Part shown: in pieces, positions 11,848 through 24,300 of the stretch
Numbering within the stretch: the stretch's first letter is position 1
Layout of the letters: each line of letters starts with the position of its first letter
Made by a program: the position numbers and the translations under genes
Notes under the pieces: model-generated
Seen by the model: only the letters and a program-made list of their open reading frames with translations
Told to the model about the DNA's origin: nothing
Databases searched by the model: none
Source: Paralvinella palmiformis
Lineage: Eukaryota > Annelida > Polychaeta > Terebellida > Alvinellidae
Direction of reading: 5' to 3'
DNA: 64,000 bases
Assembly: GCA_025642065.1 (NCBI GenBank)
Contig: JAODUP010000224.1
Location: 618,501-682,500 of the forward strand

Positions 11848-11909
11848 TCAGTGACTGCTGACGACTGCCTGTTCCTCGTTATTTAATCCAGTCTTCAATG
11901 TACGCCGAT
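11848..11909 (-). CDS. FHOD: FHOD coding exon 23 and stop (residues 1634-1653)
   Basis: 62 nt ending TGA at 11848-11850. Completes the Y1634 codon and reads [19 protein letters not shown], matching human RRTLKSGL; T1637 matches ROCK site T1141. Acceptor CTATTTCAG. It was found by phase and motif match, 2.3 kb downstream of exon 22. Confidence 0.9.
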
Positions 11910-12872
11910 CTGAAATAGGAAGTTAAGGAGAAATCATTTACATGATAACTCGGAATGCTCTAAATGTGTTGTTAAAGATTTATGACGACGGGAAATATAG
12001 GAAACGTTATATAAAGAAACTCAATCACAACATATAATAAAGTCATTCTGGATATAAATATGTAGATATTTAAATTTATTTTATCCATATCAGCAGTTTC
12101 TGTATTATTTCAATAAATTACATTCAGCCATTATTTATTTAGTAATACAAAGAGTAATTATTCGGGGAAGGGGTAGCTGTATGGTAAAGGATTTCAAATG
12201 TACACATCAAAAGATTACTGACCTCTATATGCAATAAACAACAACAACATTAAGAATAACAACAACGGTCATGGAAGAAACACGATGCTATGTAAAGATA
12301 ACTGAAACACCATGCATCTGCATGTCATTATTCTAAGTAAACTCCGATGACTACGTTGTCACGAGGCTTGGAAGACGAGGTTTCAGTTACAAGTTAACCT
12401 CAAAACAAGAATAGTCATGCCACTGGTCGTGCCAGAGACAAATGGTCGACTCCTCAGGGTAACATCCGACAAACACAGCTATGAGTTAGATTCGAATACA
12501 CTATCTGGAGGTTTGCTATGCAATGCTTGAGCCACTGTGCCATTGGAGCAACTCAGCATTATAAAAAAACAACAACGAAAAATTCGCCAATAATGATCAC
12601 GCCTGAGTGTAGTTACCTACACACTTAATCTAAACACTTTAGCCAATGAGACAGCTGAAGATGGATATGATGACGCTGCTGTATCAGTTCTAACAAAATA
12701 CCATCGACAGAGATGTGAAGGTGTTATATTTTTGTCAAGGTCAGTGAAGTATATGCCATAATTACTCTGGTTAGCAATACTTGCATTACCTTACCAGACA
12801 AAGATTCACTGATCACACTGACATTCATACACACACACATATATGTAAATATTCCTGTTTTGTTCATATTTA

Positions 12873-12908
<36 letters not shown>

Positions 12909-13262
12909 ACCTCCAAATCACCAGAAAATTAGGTAATATTTCAAAATATGATAAAATAGGCAACAAGACTTTTATAATATTCACACTATATATGTGTCAG
13001 CAGCTTATCAATGGATATGAAGAATTTTGTTTGTGCATGTGTGTGTGTGTGTATGTATGTACATGCACCGCATAGTTTCCAACAGATGTAAATGCAAGCA
13101 TGGTACTTCCTGTAACGATGAGGGTCACTACTGTCAGTAAGGATCAGTGTGCCAGTATCATTTATTGAAAGATACAAACTTCTTTCAGACAACATACTTA
13201 TTGATATTCGTGTGCATGTTAATATATATATATATATATATATAAATAATATATATATATAA

Positions 13263-13316
<54 letters not shown>

Positions 13317-15143
13317 CATTTAGTGTATCAGCTTCATTAAAGCCATTTGTCTCCACCACAAAGCCTCATTTGTAACAAATCCATCGGAATGATTTCAAGA
13401 ATAGAAGGAACATAAGCAGAGGAATAACATTGTAATAATGGAAAGCACAGTTTGCCTCAGCATATATACAAGATGATGCCTCGATGCAAGAATCTCCATG
13501 TCACAAACACATCATACACATCCATATGCGATTAGTTGGTGGGCGGATGTTATGAGAAGAAATAAAATTCCCAAAAAAATGGGAGTTTTGCCAATGTTCA
13601 ACAAAAATCAGGATCAACACATTGTATCAAACGCATGCCACAAGCCAGAGGGACGTATTCAGGTGCTTTTCTTCTTCTTTTCACACAGGTTCAGGTCAAC
13701 GCATTCACATAATGGATGTGCCATAGTCCACAATGACCGAAACCTCTCCCGAGAGAAATGTTAACGTCGTCCAGAGAAAAACATCACTCGAGAAAAATAC
13801 TTATCTAAATACACAGAAGTCCATCTCTTGGCTGTGAAATTATTCCAACTCATTCTAATAAAGTTAAAATGCTTTCGAGTTGTGGACTACCACCAAATCC
13901 ATTAATGTATCAAACAATAATCATTCATAAAATAAAAAAGCTTTATCAGAAATCTGTTCACCTTCCCAATTCACGACGATCTGTATGTGAAAATTGCAAT
14001 AATAATAATAATAATAATTGATCAAAAATTAAAGAAAATATAGGCATCTGTCTCTCTGTTTATGTGTGTGTGTGTGTATGTAAATCAGTGGAACAGAAAT
14101 AAATGTTATCAATTTATTCCTAATTAGCTTTATTTACCATAAGTATTTAGTATTTAATTAATTAAAAATTAGTCTATAAATGATCATATCTTAATTTACT
14201 ATCATTATTTCACACACACACCAATACCTACATGATTTACGGTCTTTCTGTCGACTAGCTTGACGTTTCCGTTGTGTAGGGGCTCTTGTTGATGGTGCCG
14301 TGGCTGTTTCCAGGACAGCCCTCATTATTTCATCATCGTCGCCTCCCATTCCCTCGGATTCGCTGCCATGTCCGCTGACACGAGAAACCAAGGAACGACT
14401 ACCAGAAACCTCGGCCCTACCACGGTCTGTCAACAGATAAGTGGAAAATTGTAATGACTGTTGTATCGTACGACGAAATGGAAAACATCAGGAAAGGATA
14501 CATCATATTCCAGATATCAGAGATATTGACCTAAAAAAATGTACATCATGAAATTGTTTAAAATTGAGTGTTCTCAACAACACGATATTATCATTTATCA
14601 AAGAAAAAACACAGAAATCCACAAAACTGTAGAAAATTTAATTCTGACCATTAGCTTAATTAATAAATCATCGATGCAGCATTATAACATACATTTACTA
14701 TAATGGCAACCGTTGGTGACCAAACCTGAGATGACCTACCAACAGACTGACGTTTCCTCGTCCTCATACCAGGAAGGGATCCTATATTTGACGTCTTCTC
14801 CTCATCAGTCAGGTAGCCATTGGCATTGGATCGATGTAACACTTTCTTCAGGTCATCTTCTCGTTGCTTTTCTAACTTCTTCGTATTGGAGAACTTCTCG
14901 GTCTGTAACGAAACACAGATAGTAGTGTGCACATGCTTAATTTATTTATTTTAATGTTATTGAAATAATACACTACCATAAAATTTTAATTTTTTAGGTT
15001 TGAACTATGTTTTCCCATAATGTGGTACTAATAACCGTCCCCTCATTAACTTTATTTTAGTGTTTGTTTGTATTTCGTGTTAAAGTTATCTGAATATTAT
15101 TGATATAATTGCCTTTTGAATAAAAATAGAATCCCTGCGCTCC

Positions 15144-15185
<42 letters not shown>

Positions 15186-15853
15186 TGAGTAAGGGATTAG
15201 AAATATTGTACTTGAATTCGAGAGAACTTAATTTATGTTTCTATTTGTTTACGGCAGAAGTAATACTAACATCGAGTATCGTTTTTCCACGCGTCTTCTT
15301 CCTTTCCCTCTGTTTTTCCTTTTTCTCCTTCTGTTGTTTCACTTTGTCCCACGTTGTTCTGTACTCGAGAGCAAACTCGCTGATCGTCTTACAGATCACG
15401 TTGATCTTAGCCTCACGAGCCAAGTGCGGTGCATAGCCCATGAACAGCAGGAAACGAACAAACCTAAACAACATAATTTGATGACGTTAATGGCCAAGTT
15501 TGGTTGGATGGAGTTGTTCATCCTCGTGCTGGTCGGTCATGCCTCGGACACACGGCAGAGGATCTCCCTAGAGGTCGCTTTCACAGTTAAATAATACTTA
15601 TCTTTCAAATTTCTTATAGGGATTTTACAGACATACTATTCGCGGTATAATTATATTACATATTATTTGTACTTTGAATGCCTCCTGCTAGTAACGGCAC
15701 TTTATTAAATATACATTATTATTATTATTATTATTATTAGAGGAACAAATCCTATGAATGGAGGCATGAACTGGATTTAAATTCACAAACTGGAAAATCA
15801 CAGCACACTGATCTAACTGCTGTGCCATTAAAACCTCCCCATTAATATCGATA

Positions 15854-15894
<41 letters not shown>

Positions 15895-18800
15895 TAATCC
15901 AAAAATTTTATTTTTATGCCATACACATAAATAATTTGTGGATATTACTCAATCACAGTTATTTTTAATATTATAGTCTATCTTCACTTGATACATAGAA
16001 AGTGCAAATGGATATGTATGCTTGCATGTTTGCTCATGTGCATGCACATGTGTGGCATGCACACAGACACACACACACAGATCAGATTGTTTACCTGTTT
16101 ATTACTCTCTTGTACACTATCTTGAGTAGAATTATCCTTTCAGTGGCATCTGATAAGAAGTCTGACAATCTGTCAATAATAAAACGTTCAGGTTCAGACA
16201 CGACGTTTGAGGAAGAGAGAACAATTAGTTTATCATCAGCTCTGGTCACACGTCAGATGTATGGGCTGAGGGGTGACTACTGAGGGGTGACTACTGAGGG
16301 GTGACTACTGAGGGAACAAGAACCCTTCATAGGAAGAAAGGTAATTAATTTTTTTAAAGTTGATTTAGTCACATATATTATTTTCAATCCACCGAATGTG
16401 CCACAACTCATCCAGTAAATCCAATGTACAAAACAAAATAAAAAATCACTAGAGAAATATTGCAAACTTAAGGACAATATCCTCATTCCTTCTACACTCG
16501 GTCTCTTTAACAAATTACTTCAAAACGTTTCCTCTACTGGTGCTTCATGTACTTACAGTTTACTGGTCAAATATTGTCACATCCTTAAACTGTTTAAGTC
16601 AAGCAATATTCAGCTCATGGCCGGGGTAATGATTTGTTGCAAACGTGCACATACACTGACACATTTCGACGTACGTACACCTCTAACTCAAGCCTCTTTA
16701 ACTAAAAGTGAACATTGCCTTAACATTACCGTATCATGTCAGGTATTTTTGTATGCTTACTTCGTCTTCTCTTTCGAGCTACCGTCTTGTTTGGCTACAG
16801 CACGTAGGTGGTCCCAAGAGGCACGACAATCATTCTCCAACTTCCTCAATTTATCTCCCAACTCATCCCAATCAACCTGAGAACGTAATGAGAGAACATT
16901 TATTTCCAGTAATAAATATTATAAATAAGAATTATTAGTACGTGTTTCATTCGCCAAGTGTTGGCTTAAAAGAATGAGTAACACGCTACATACATACTGC
17001 TGTGGCTGAATATACACCGTTTCACTTCTGTACTTATGTATGTTTCATATTGATGAATTGATTTATCATCATTGTCATATATACAGTCTAACCTCACTTT
17101 TATGCCAACTTTGGGACCTGACTGAAAGCTGGCATTGTGGTGAGGTGGCATTAGAGTGGGGGAGGCTTGTTCTGCTGACAGCCTTGGGGTCGTTAATTAC
17201 AGGTGGCATCTGATCCTTTGTTAACCCCAATTATTACTTTATTTAATCTATCGCCGATCGCACGATCAATGTCATGACTGTCACCTAATGACCCGGACAG
17301 CTTATCAATCAATTCACAGATTATCAGAAACATTTCACTGTCAGTGTGTGGTGGAAATAGCGGAGGATATTTATGTGGCAATGTATGGTATTCATATTGT
17401 GTAAGCATTGGCGGTGGCTGAATAATGGGGGGGGGGGGTTATTATGGGGGGATCATCATGGCAGGAAATTGGGTTCTTATCAAAGGTGGGAAGTAGGTGT
17501 GGTTGGCAGCTGTTCGTGGGTACCGGGGCTAGACTGTATACATGTGTAGAAAATGAGGAAGTGGTTCTAGAGTCTATCAGAATTTGGGCAATTCGTCTTA
17601 TATACAAGAATATCTGATGGAATTTATCCACGAACAAACTGAGCTGTCATGAGCAGTAACAGGAGATGTTTACATCAACGTCTGTCTGCACAGTGAACTC
17701 ATCTTATATCACAATATTACCATCAGCATAATCATATCACATTTTTGGATTTTCATAAACCACAGAAAATGTGAAAAAATGCCACATATACTCATCGAAA
17801 GTCTATTCCAAGTCTGTTTGGTGCAACAGAAAAATGCTACATCATAGGAACGTGTATTTTGGCCACAAAACTTTAAGCGACAATAAATCATCAAGCGCCG
17901 GAAGACTGAAGTAGGTTAATTTGCTAAGCCAATTAGCTGATGAAGAGATAACATGAAAAACAAAACCTGATGGGTTTTAAATGGAATGTTGTGATATGAA
18001 GTTAGGCTTACTCACACCCACACGTAAAATGAAAACAAGTGGGCATAACTTTGTTAATAATTCTAATTTTAAAATGATAGAATCAGTAAACAATAATGGT
18101 GCAGTGGTTATAACACACCACTGCCAGGTGGCATGTTATAATGGATCCAGGTTGTGGGCTCAAAACGGCCTCATATCTGATGATTATATGAATAAAAAGA
18201 AAAGGCAATGGTAACCTAGCCACTTGTAATGCTTTAATTAATACTTTGTTAATTAAGATCATAATGGATCACAAGTTCTAACTGATGCTGAAGATGTTAA
18301 TATTTAAGCCTTTACACACCTTATATCATAACTGTACTACCACATTTATCAACATATAAATCAGCTCTGTCATTACTAAACAGACACATTATGTGATTCA
18401 ATTTATACAAGATTGCACCAATGCATCCATTTTGGCTGGTATCAGGATTTGTGTCTAACTTTACAGCTATTTTCCTCCCAAGATGAATTTAGAATTATGT
18501 GTCCATAGAAATTGGTCAGTTATCATTTTAAACGAGAATCCCTGTGGATTAATTCATTTTGATTTGAAACATAAAGTATAAATGTTATTGTTATGCCATG
18601 TATTAACATTAATGTGAACTTCACTAAAACCACTACTGTCATTATGCACATGTTTGTGACATAATTATTATGCAATTCCTGTCTACCTGAATGCTAGTGA
18701 CTGGCTTTTGAAAGACTGATGTTCATCAGATACAATAATACCTGAATTAACTGTTTACATTGAATGCATTTTTATGGACATTATTATTATAGATATATGT

Positions 18801-21338
18801 ATGTTTTGTGCCTTGGACATAAACTTGACATTTCATTTAATTATTTCTAAATAGCTGGCATTATATTCTTTTATTTAACGATGTTCAATATTTTATACAG
18901 GCTGCATAACATATCGAACATGGTTAAATAAAAGAATAAAATAAAGATTGAAATATATGTTTGCATTGTTGTTAATTATTGAATAATTTTACTTAAGGGG
19001 TGATCTAATGTTATTGTTATCTTTGTCTACATGTACTGAACCAGCTACTGCATGTGTCTATGTAGATCTTGATCCACAACCTCCTACGTGTAAAAAAAGT
19101 GAACGATCAATATGAACTATTATGAAATAAATTAGTGGTCCCCTATTCACATAACATAGTAGTTATGTTTGAGTAAATGTTATTAAAAATGATCTTGTAA
19201 TCGAGTACTTTGAAATGTACTTGTACTCGAGTACTTTCCCATGTACTCTGCCATTCAGTATTTAATGTGGAAATATGGTAAATAAATTATTTAACAGAGA
19301 ATGAATTATTTTATTGAAACTTTTATGAAAAAGTGTGAATGCCAGTTTAGCAGGACCAATTTTTAGATCCAGTTTCCCAATATCCAGACACATTTCAAAT
19401 CAATCTATTCAGGGTTCATACACATTTTGACATCTCTGATTCCAGGACTTTCCAGGACCTTCCAATGTCAAATTCAAGGACCTTTTCAATGAATTCACGA
19501 ACTTTTAACGTGCAAAGATACACCCATATTTCCGAAGAAGTGTAACAACTGAATTCCTGTATGCTTATGATTAGAAATATAGATCTAAATGTCCCAATTC
19601 CAGGACTTTCAAGGACCTCTACAAAAATTCCAGGACTTTCCTGGCCTGGAATCCAAATTTTCAAGTTCCAGGACTTTCCAGGTTTTCAAGGACCTGTGCT
19701 AACCCTGTTATTCATCTTACTCCCAATAAATAGCTTCCTAGATTTCTCACAAAATAATAACACCAAATATCTTGGCAGAAGATCAACCGAGCAAAAATTT
19801 CAAAAACCTAGAACACATTCAACACATGCAAATGTATGGAATATCTGATAAAAACAGGGTATGTCCAATAATCGAGACAGTGGTTGTGACAAGGTCAAAG
19901 AATTACCTCAAAAGTACTCAAAAATCGATGGGAAACATAGTTTGACATAGAATGCATACCCTAGCACATCTGGAGACGGAACCAATTTCAGAATGAAGGT
20001 CTGTCGAGTCCGGGAACTGTTCTACGACCATCATGCATAAATGATAGAGTAGCGAATGCTTGTGAACTGTGTCCTTCACCTCGGCTACTTTGGCCAAATA
20101 TTCCAAGTTGAACCCTTTGTACTGTAAAGATTGAAATAAACGAGATAACATCTGATACGAAGACATGATCAAAACCTAAAACCAGACATAATCAAGTTAC
20201 TCTGATGCACCTACAGTGTTACTGTTTTAATTTCAAGCCGACTACAGCCTCAATAATGTTACCATAGGATCATCAGACAGTGTACATGAGATCCAACACT
20301 CTACTTACAACCATCCCATTAAGGAAGTTGCCTATGGCCAGCAGCATGGAGAGGATGTATTTAAATGTACGACACTTCTTTAGGTCGTCCACAGCCTGCT
20401 TCAGATCATGGACGGGTTCAGCTATTTCCTGGGAAATAAATTCAAAAGGATTATAATATCACTGACACACGTCAGAAGAAACACGTTTTACATGGATTGT
20501 GCATGTGTGCATGCATGCACACACAAACACGCACACACACACACACCCTAGATGCGAGAAGAGAAATGCGTTTAAGAGTTCCGAAGTACATTCATAATAA
20601 TAATAAACCAACAAAATACGGCTCGTCAACAAATATTATTAATGTCCTTTTTGTACATAACAAAACGCTGAGAAACGTTTCTCAACTTAACGCGCACAAC
20701 CATCAGTCCGACACCATTTCAACACATTGCTAAGAAGACATATCGCGCGATACTCACCGATTCGTTAGACTCATAGTCTAACTTAAACGCCCACAGATTA
20801 AGTCTGGCTTCTAGTTCCGTAATATTGATCAACATCAGCAGGAACTGTTCGGCTTTACCCAACGGTATGTCAGGGTTCGACTCAACAGCTTGTAAGATCC
20901 TCGCCCTTTCTTCTTCTGTCGGCAGCATCGTGCTCAATATTTTCTGTAGTCGTAGAATGATATATAGGCTCAGTAATGAAAACAGCTGGAAGTGGCTTGA
21001 AACTAAATGAACTAGTTAACTGAAATACAGCATGCAGTATACCACAGCTGTCCCCCAAATCAAGTACAGAGACTGTATGTCATGCTATTATCAGTATTGA
21101 AGTAACTTGTGTAAATTTATATCGGCCATACAAACTGCAGCAGGTTATATGTCCTGGTTAGGAGTCCTAAGAATTTCAGGTTTATTCAATGTGCAGATGT
21201 ACTGTATAACGCACACTGTGACACATATATTACACACAAACAAATGCTGTATCCCAGTTGTAAATAAAATCTAGATTTTCACCATTCAAATGACTGTCTC
21301 TTTTATTTTTCTGTGTTAATGAAAGTCAAGGTCAAGAT

Positions 21339-21371
<33 letters not shown>

Positions 21372-24300
21372 CACATAACTTACTTCAATGCCCTCTCGGT
21401 TCATGATGGAGTTGTCCATTTTCATTATAGCTGTCTTAATGGTGCTGCTAGGTGGCAGGACAGTCAAGCCAATATTGATGGCATTGGATCGTTTTGGATC
21501 CAGAACGGTGATCTCCTTCTTCGAGCCTTCATTCTTCTGCTCCCACAAAGAAAACCAGATGAATTATCAACAGTAGTTCAGTAAGACAGCCATTAAAAAC
21601 ATTAGTTAATACCAGTAATTGAGTGAGCGCAACAAGACCACAACAAAATGCAGATTAACATTCGCCAGATGTGCAGAACTTAAAACGCAGAAACCAAAAA
21701 ATAACTCGTTTAACTCTCTAAATGAAACAGAAATTAATTATTCATGAGATGCGAGGCATAAAAACACGATTACTAGTTTCTCTATTTGTATAACTGACAC
21801 ATAACGGGCATTTTGTTACAGAAACAGCTCTATATACCATCATATCGGTAATAGAAATGTGACATCTTAAAGCCAAATCAGGATTCATAGCAACCTACTA
21901 TTAACCAATGCATTAACGATTCATAACTGCTGTGCTCTCATTATGACAACCAGCTTACTACAGCTCATAGTTAGAGGCGAACAGAAGCTAATATTGTAAC
22001 AGCAACAAAACCAAACAGCATCACAAAATCACACGCACATGCAGGAAATTAGAAATTGCACGAAAACTTCAGTCCAAAAGGAGTGTTAAAGAACAGGAAA
22101 TGTGTTTTTTTGAAATTACTTTTGTTTGTTCATTTATTAACATGGTTTAAAATCGCACAGTTGTAGATTTTACGTTGTGTCCGGGGCTGCAGACATGAAT
22201 TATTAATAACACGGATTTCCCAGATTTTTGTTTAGCACTTAAAACAATAATCTATCATAACACAAAGAAATGTGCTAATAATATATAAACACAGACGTCA
22301 ACGTACAACTATTTGTACTGAACTGTTAAAAGTTTTTCTTGTTAAGGTCAAACCATCTTTTTGAAGTCTTATATATAGTGAAATTGAAATATTTCACAAA
22401 TAACTTTTAAAATATTACACAAAACAAATAGATTCTTAACTGATTTTTTAATACTAAATTCAAGATAATATTTATTTGTCAAAGAATCCATGTTGGTTTG
22501 GTATGGTTGGTTAACTTCGGCAATGGTAACACCTAAGACATATGGCAGAGAAGCGACTGCTTAGTGAAACATCACATAAAGTTAGGCATGAACCCGATTT
22601 GAACTCACAAACTGGAGATTTGCTGTGCAATGCTTTAACCATTCAAAGAATCCACGTAAGAAGTTGGAAATTAGAACCATACTTAATTAAATAAAGCTGA
22701 ACATAAATGATCAGATGTACTACTTATATCTTGTAATGTGAGTTTTTTATGACTAGAAAAGATTATCAAGATTTTTATACAAACTGGTGTACATGTGTGA
22801 CTAAAGGACTTTCTATTAATTGGATTAAGTTTAAATATGCAAACGATTAATTAAAATAAAACACAAACAGATTACTACTGGATAATAAATAGAACAGAAA
22901 AAATATAGCACGTACACACGATTTTATCATGTATGTTATTATCAAACTACTAACTTATGTAATGCACTCTTATAAACTTATGTAATGCACTCTTATACTA
23001 TTATACAAATATATAGGCATATATTAGTGTGTGTGTAAACATGCATGCTTGTGCATGTGTTTGTGTGTGTGCAAGTGTATATGTATGCAGACATATATGT
23101 GTGTGTGTGTATGTGCATTTTTTGCTGATGCAATTGTGTGTGTGTGTGCATGCACACAATACATATCATATACATGTCACTAAGTGTTAGATTTAACAAT
23201 CTATCCAATAGTATTAATCAAACTTAATCAAGTACTAATAATAGTGATCATGCTATAGAGGTAAACAAATTTACTAAACTAAGTGCTAAATAATACAGTG
23301 CCCCCAAAAGCTCACATATCACGGGGTGTAACGTGCAATGGGTAAACACAACAGAATCCTTTAAGCAAATACAAATACCTCTTTCTGTAATAGAATAGAA
23401 AAACAAGAAGAAAACAAAGGCATTTAGTACAAAAGTAGACATAAAACATGAGTATAACACCATTGGCAACAATTAGTATATGGCATACGCGATACCAAGT
23501 AAACATCAGCAATCAATTAATACTGCTTTACCTCAGGCGAAAATATTTCTAATTTTGTTCGGAAGCCCCAAATAGAAAACATCATTCGCTAAATGTCAAA
23601 CAAGTAAACCATCCCACATTTCGTTAATGCACAAATAACACTGTTTCATTCAAAACCAAAGTGAACGATCAAACGAACGTAGTATACAAACAAACACGAA
23701 ACACAACAGGTTGATAGCACCTAATTACGGATGCTCAGACCGCGTGTTAGTGTGGCGTTAGAAGTGATTATGGTACAAATGTTAATGTGGCGAGACCCAT
23801 CCACCAACGATCAACAGATGGATATACGAAGAGAACATAACACAGAGCTACAATGTTGACTCTAAGATAACAAAACAGCTATTGAAATCTCCTACAAGGA
23901 TGACGGCCATGAGAATGCTTTAACTACGTACGTTACCAACCGCGAGGTTTCTATGTTTATTCACCGAGTTGCCAGTGTGTCCAGCATTAGGAACACTTCC
24001 TGGTTGGCAAGGATTCTTTAATCGATACCACAAAGCTTCAGCCATCGAATCTGGGGCTACAGGTAACTCTTCACCAAAGGGAAGGTATCCACTGATGGAA
24101 AATTAACCATACTTCATAACGACAACCTAAAAATGGCCGAAACTGGGTGAATCAATCTTCTGAAAATTCTACTTTATGGAGGTTGATGATGATTGATGTT
24201 TTATGGCCACTTTTGTGCACATGGTAGGCTAAATGGGCCAAACGACTTTCAAAGGTAATGAATTGAAGTCAAAGATGAAACAACCTTCAGGTATGCCCAC

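Larger units (their letters stand above)
11910..14231 (-). other. FHOD intron 22
   Basis: GTAGGT...CAG. Holds a family B SINE (12370-12556) and long TA microsatellites (12875-12905, 13219-13311). No exon-like frame recognised. Confidence 0.8.
15464..16094 (-). other. FHOD intron 19
   Basis: 631 bp, GTAAAC...TTTAG. Holds a SINE with (TAA)n tail and a (TA)n run at 15857-15890. Confidence 0.85.
16877..19959 (-). other. FHOD intron 17
   Basis: 3.1 kb, GTATGC...CTCAG. Holds a pogo-like terminal repeat (17086), G10 run (17428), a foldback (18865-18937), a short ATCGAGTACTT repeat region (19200-19245) and a hAT-like CCAGGAC element (19410-19707). No exon-like frame. Confidence 0.8.
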
